Assembly: GCA_001795235.1 (NCBI GenBank)
Contig: MGNZ01000062.1
Span: forward strand, 1-6,736
DNA: 6,736 nucleotides
Source: Chloroflexi bacterium RBG_16_64_32
Lineage (GTDB): Bacteria > Chloroflexota > Dehalococcoidia > SM23-28-2 > RBG-16-64-32
Direction of reading: 5' to 3'
Below the pieces are notes generated by a model that ran no database searches, was not told the DNA's origin, and saw nothing but the letters and a program-made list of their open reading frames with translations. This document shows positions 6,301 through 6,736 of the stretch, in pieces. Positions within the stretch are counted from its first letter, which is position 1. The number at the start of each line of letters is the position of its first letter. Position numbers and translations under genes: made by a program.

Positions 6301-6736
6301 GGCGCCGTCACCCCCAACGACCCCGGCGACGGCGACACTGGCCCCAACAACCTGATGAACTTCCCCGTCATCGACTCCGTCACCTTCGACGGCGTACACA
6401 CGACCATCTCCGGCACCCTGGACACGATCCCCCCGATCGAGACGGCCACCGTGGACGTCTACGCCACGGATGTGGCCAACCCCACCGGCACGCCCCCCGG
6501 CTACGGCCAGGGCCGCGCCTACGTGGGCTCGACCACGCCGGATGCGCTGGGGGACTGGACGCTGGTCGTCAGCGGCTTTCCGCCCTACGCGGTCTTCACC
6601 GCCACGGCCACCTCCGCCAACCCCAGCACCTCCGAGTTCTCCCAGGCGTACACGCCTACTGTCGGAGACGGCCTCGCACTCACCAACATCGTTCGGAAGG
6701 GAGAGACGACGCCGCTGGGCGGGACGTACGTCACCT
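3385..6736 (+). CDS. Secreted right-handed beta-helix repeat surface protein, 3'-truncated by window edge
   Basis: The frame from ATG 3385 stays open to the window end (1117 codons, no stop), so the C-terminus and any cell-wall or membrane anchor are missing. Residues 1-39 look like a Sec signal peptide: a basic HFRK, a Leu/Ala-rich core (residues 17-31) and a possible cleavage after SSA at 39. Residues 41-66 are 13 Thr-Pro repeats, a rigid linker. Residues 70-202 resemble the discoidin-like domain of bacterial surface proteins (VVGFVQGP, ALGPPDF, GPGDDLAIYG, YVRITD, AEIDAVGA). CSLRGAI at 226-232 is a variant of the CSLREA motif that precedes beta-helices. Residues 313-964 are tandem beta-solenoid repeats. 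Residues 965-1090 match the module that commonly follows such repeats (VTPNDPGDGDTGPNN, NFPVID, GYGQGRAYVGST, FTATATS, TSEFS). A role as an extracellular adhesin or surface structure is likely. No catalytic site is recognised, although the beta-helix fold is shared with polysaccharide lyases. Confidence 0.92.
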   Translation, partial: MNATTVAQEMASHFRKLLALVILALLLALLVGGLATSSADTPTPTPTPTPTPTPTPTPTPTPTPTPDPWADAVVGFVQGPDPCCPGFADPSAALGPPDFSWDPLSGFVALGEGGVLTVSFDAPVPDGPGDDLAIYGDPSLEDSVSVALSTDGISYLAVPGLFPEHLALIDIADAGLATVRYVRITDDNALPVNGAEIDAVGAPQILVVDTTSDASLTACTAAAADCSLRGAITNAVANAGAAIITFDPTVFPPATPATISLGSALPDLSGNHTYIDGSGTGVIVDGAGFNCFTISGDGNTIAGLNLIENCSTGISVTGADNTVGGVNADNDDDGLFNEDLRDTVDNDGDDLMDEDPLEGGMVIGPNGRGVEISGAAATGNTVSGNHIGAYPVFNDLGVVIQSGAQNNTVGGTTAGERNVISGNNGGVFIDGTGTTGNTVRGNYIGTDAAGIAAPGPPTQPGGVRIQAGAQNNTIGGSTTPGTCDTGCNVISGNANVGIVITGSGTTGNTVSANYIGTNAAGTSAVANGVGIWIDTGAQSNTVGGTTAGERNVISGNSAQGVRIWDTGSTGNTVSGNYIGTNAAGSGAIANGTGVRIDLGASGNTVGGSTAGERNVISGNNIDGVRVSGSDGNFVKGNFIGTNAAGDTALANGTDGVVIQAGASGNTLGGTTVGERNLISGNAASGVFIANSGTTGNSVKGNYIGTNPAGTAALANGVGITITGGAQSNTIGGATSGERNVISGNTGGVVISGTGTNGNTIKGNYIGTDPSGSAAIPNGAGVVIRIGAQSNTIGGTSAAERNVISGNSLAGIWIREPGTNNNTVKGNYIGTNGDGSGPIANGIGVRIDLGASGNTIGGATAGERNVISGNIGFGVWIIDPGTDSNFVKGNYIGTSAAGTGALPNGGGISITANAFSNTIGGTSIGEANIIAYNGESGVCVDGASTTGNSIRGNSIHSNTLLGIDLATGAGCAPGAVTPNDPGDGDTGPNNLMNFPVIDSVTFDGVHTTISGTLDTIPPIETATVDVYATDVANPTGTPPGYGQGRAYVGSTTPDALGDWTLVVSGFPPYAVFTATATSANPSTSEFSQAYTPTVGDGLALTNIVRKGETTPLGGTYVT
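3505..3582 (+). repeat. Thr-Pro codon repeat (13 units), proline-rich linker
   Basis: Thirteen consecutive Thr-Pro dipeptides (residues 41-66) are encoded by 6-bp units of the form ACN CCN, with a pure CCCACT run in the middle. It sits directly after the signal peptide and spaces the first globular domain from the N-terminus. The 6-bp unit means that slippage changes linker length without shifting the frame. Confidence 0.95.
4321..6276 (+). repeat. Tandem beta-solenoid repeat array (one insert-bearing unit plus nine units)
   Basis: Each unit reads roughly GVxIxxGAxxNTIGG, TTAGERNVISGN, then GVxIxGxGTTGNTVKGN and YIGTNAAGTxAxANG. Unit starts (at the Gly of GVxI) are 4321, 4573, 4768, 4972, 5161, 5347, 5536, 5722, 5911 and 6100. 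Spacings are 252 bases for the first, which carries a long insert, then 195, 204, 189, 186, 189, 186, 189 and 189. The last unit (from 6100) is degenerate: GERNVISGN becomes GEANIIAYN and the final strand becomes SIHSNTLLGIDL. The DNA is also repetitive; GGCGAGCGCAACGTCATC recurs nearly unchanged in several units. Each unit likely forms two to three coils of a right-handed parallel beta-helix. Confidence 0.9.
4360..4464 (+). other. Asp-rich metal-binding-like insert within the first solenoid unit
   Basis: Residues 326-360 replace the TTAGER turn of the other units. They contain two acidic loops: DNDDDGLFNED (329-339), followed after a short gap by DNDGDDLMDED (345-355). These resemble the DNDGDGLxDED calcium-binding-like motifs found in bacterial surface proteins. 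After the insert the solenoid resumes with MVIGPN in place of NVISGN. Metal binding is inferred from the pattern. Confidence 0.65.
6277..6654 (+). other. Post-repeat Ig-like/SEFS module of the surface protein
   Basis: Residues 965-1090 leave the solenoid through VTPNDPGDGDTGPNNL and NFPVID. A beta-rich stretch follows: TISGTLD, ATVDVYATD, GYGQGRAYVGST, DWTLVVSGF, FTATATS and TSEFSQA. This order matches the domain that often follows such beta-helix arrays and carries the GxGxGxxxxGS and TSEFS hallmarks. The coding frame continues beyond it (VGDGLALTNIVRKG) into an unseen region. Confidence 0.7.

Overview
The window is GC-rich (roughly two-thirds G+C by eye) and holds two large plus-strand genes. 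Both run off the window: the first at its 5' end, the second at its 3' end. A 366-base intergenic region separates them. No tRNA, rRNA, CRISPR array, transposase or attachment site was seen. The (Thr-Pro)n linker, the CSLREA-like motif with beta-helix coils, and the cyclase/AAA/TPR protein together resemble Chloroflexota (for example Dehalococcoidia-type metagenomic genomes). That placement is an inference from protein style, not from a marker gene.

Region 1 (1-3018) is the C-terminal part of a large signalling protein. It has the tail of a class III adenylate/guanylate cyclase domain, then a STAND/AAA-type ATPase (Walker A GEPGIGKT, Walker B LLLIDD), then a long helical TPR-like region ending in TAG.

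Region 2 (3019-3384) is non-coding or nearly so. It holds a terminator-like hairpin (3077-3103), then an AT-rich promoter patch with an extended -10 (TGCTATAAT, 3136-3144). A small inverted repeat (TGTCA-N3-TGACA, 3113-3125) lies where a -35 box would be. A leader of about 230 nt with two small hairpins follows, ending in a strong Shine-Dalgarno just before ATG 3385.

Region 3 (3385-6736, open at the 3' end) encodes a secreted or surface protein of at least 1117 residues. It has a signal peptide, a 13-fold Thr-Pro linker, a discoidin-like globular domain, a CSLREA-like motif (CSLRGAI), and a long array of about 63-residue beta-solenoid repeats (NTxGGTTxGERNVISGN ... GNTVKGNYIGTN). A C-terminal Ig-like/SEFS module follows. 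The array shows a period-four pattern consistent with duplication of a four-unit block. Loop insertions (an Asp-rich metal-binding-like loop and a CxxxC loop) fall at one and the same turn of the solenoid.

The terminator and promoter suggest that the two genes are separate transcription units, so a functional link between regulator and surface protein is only a possibility.
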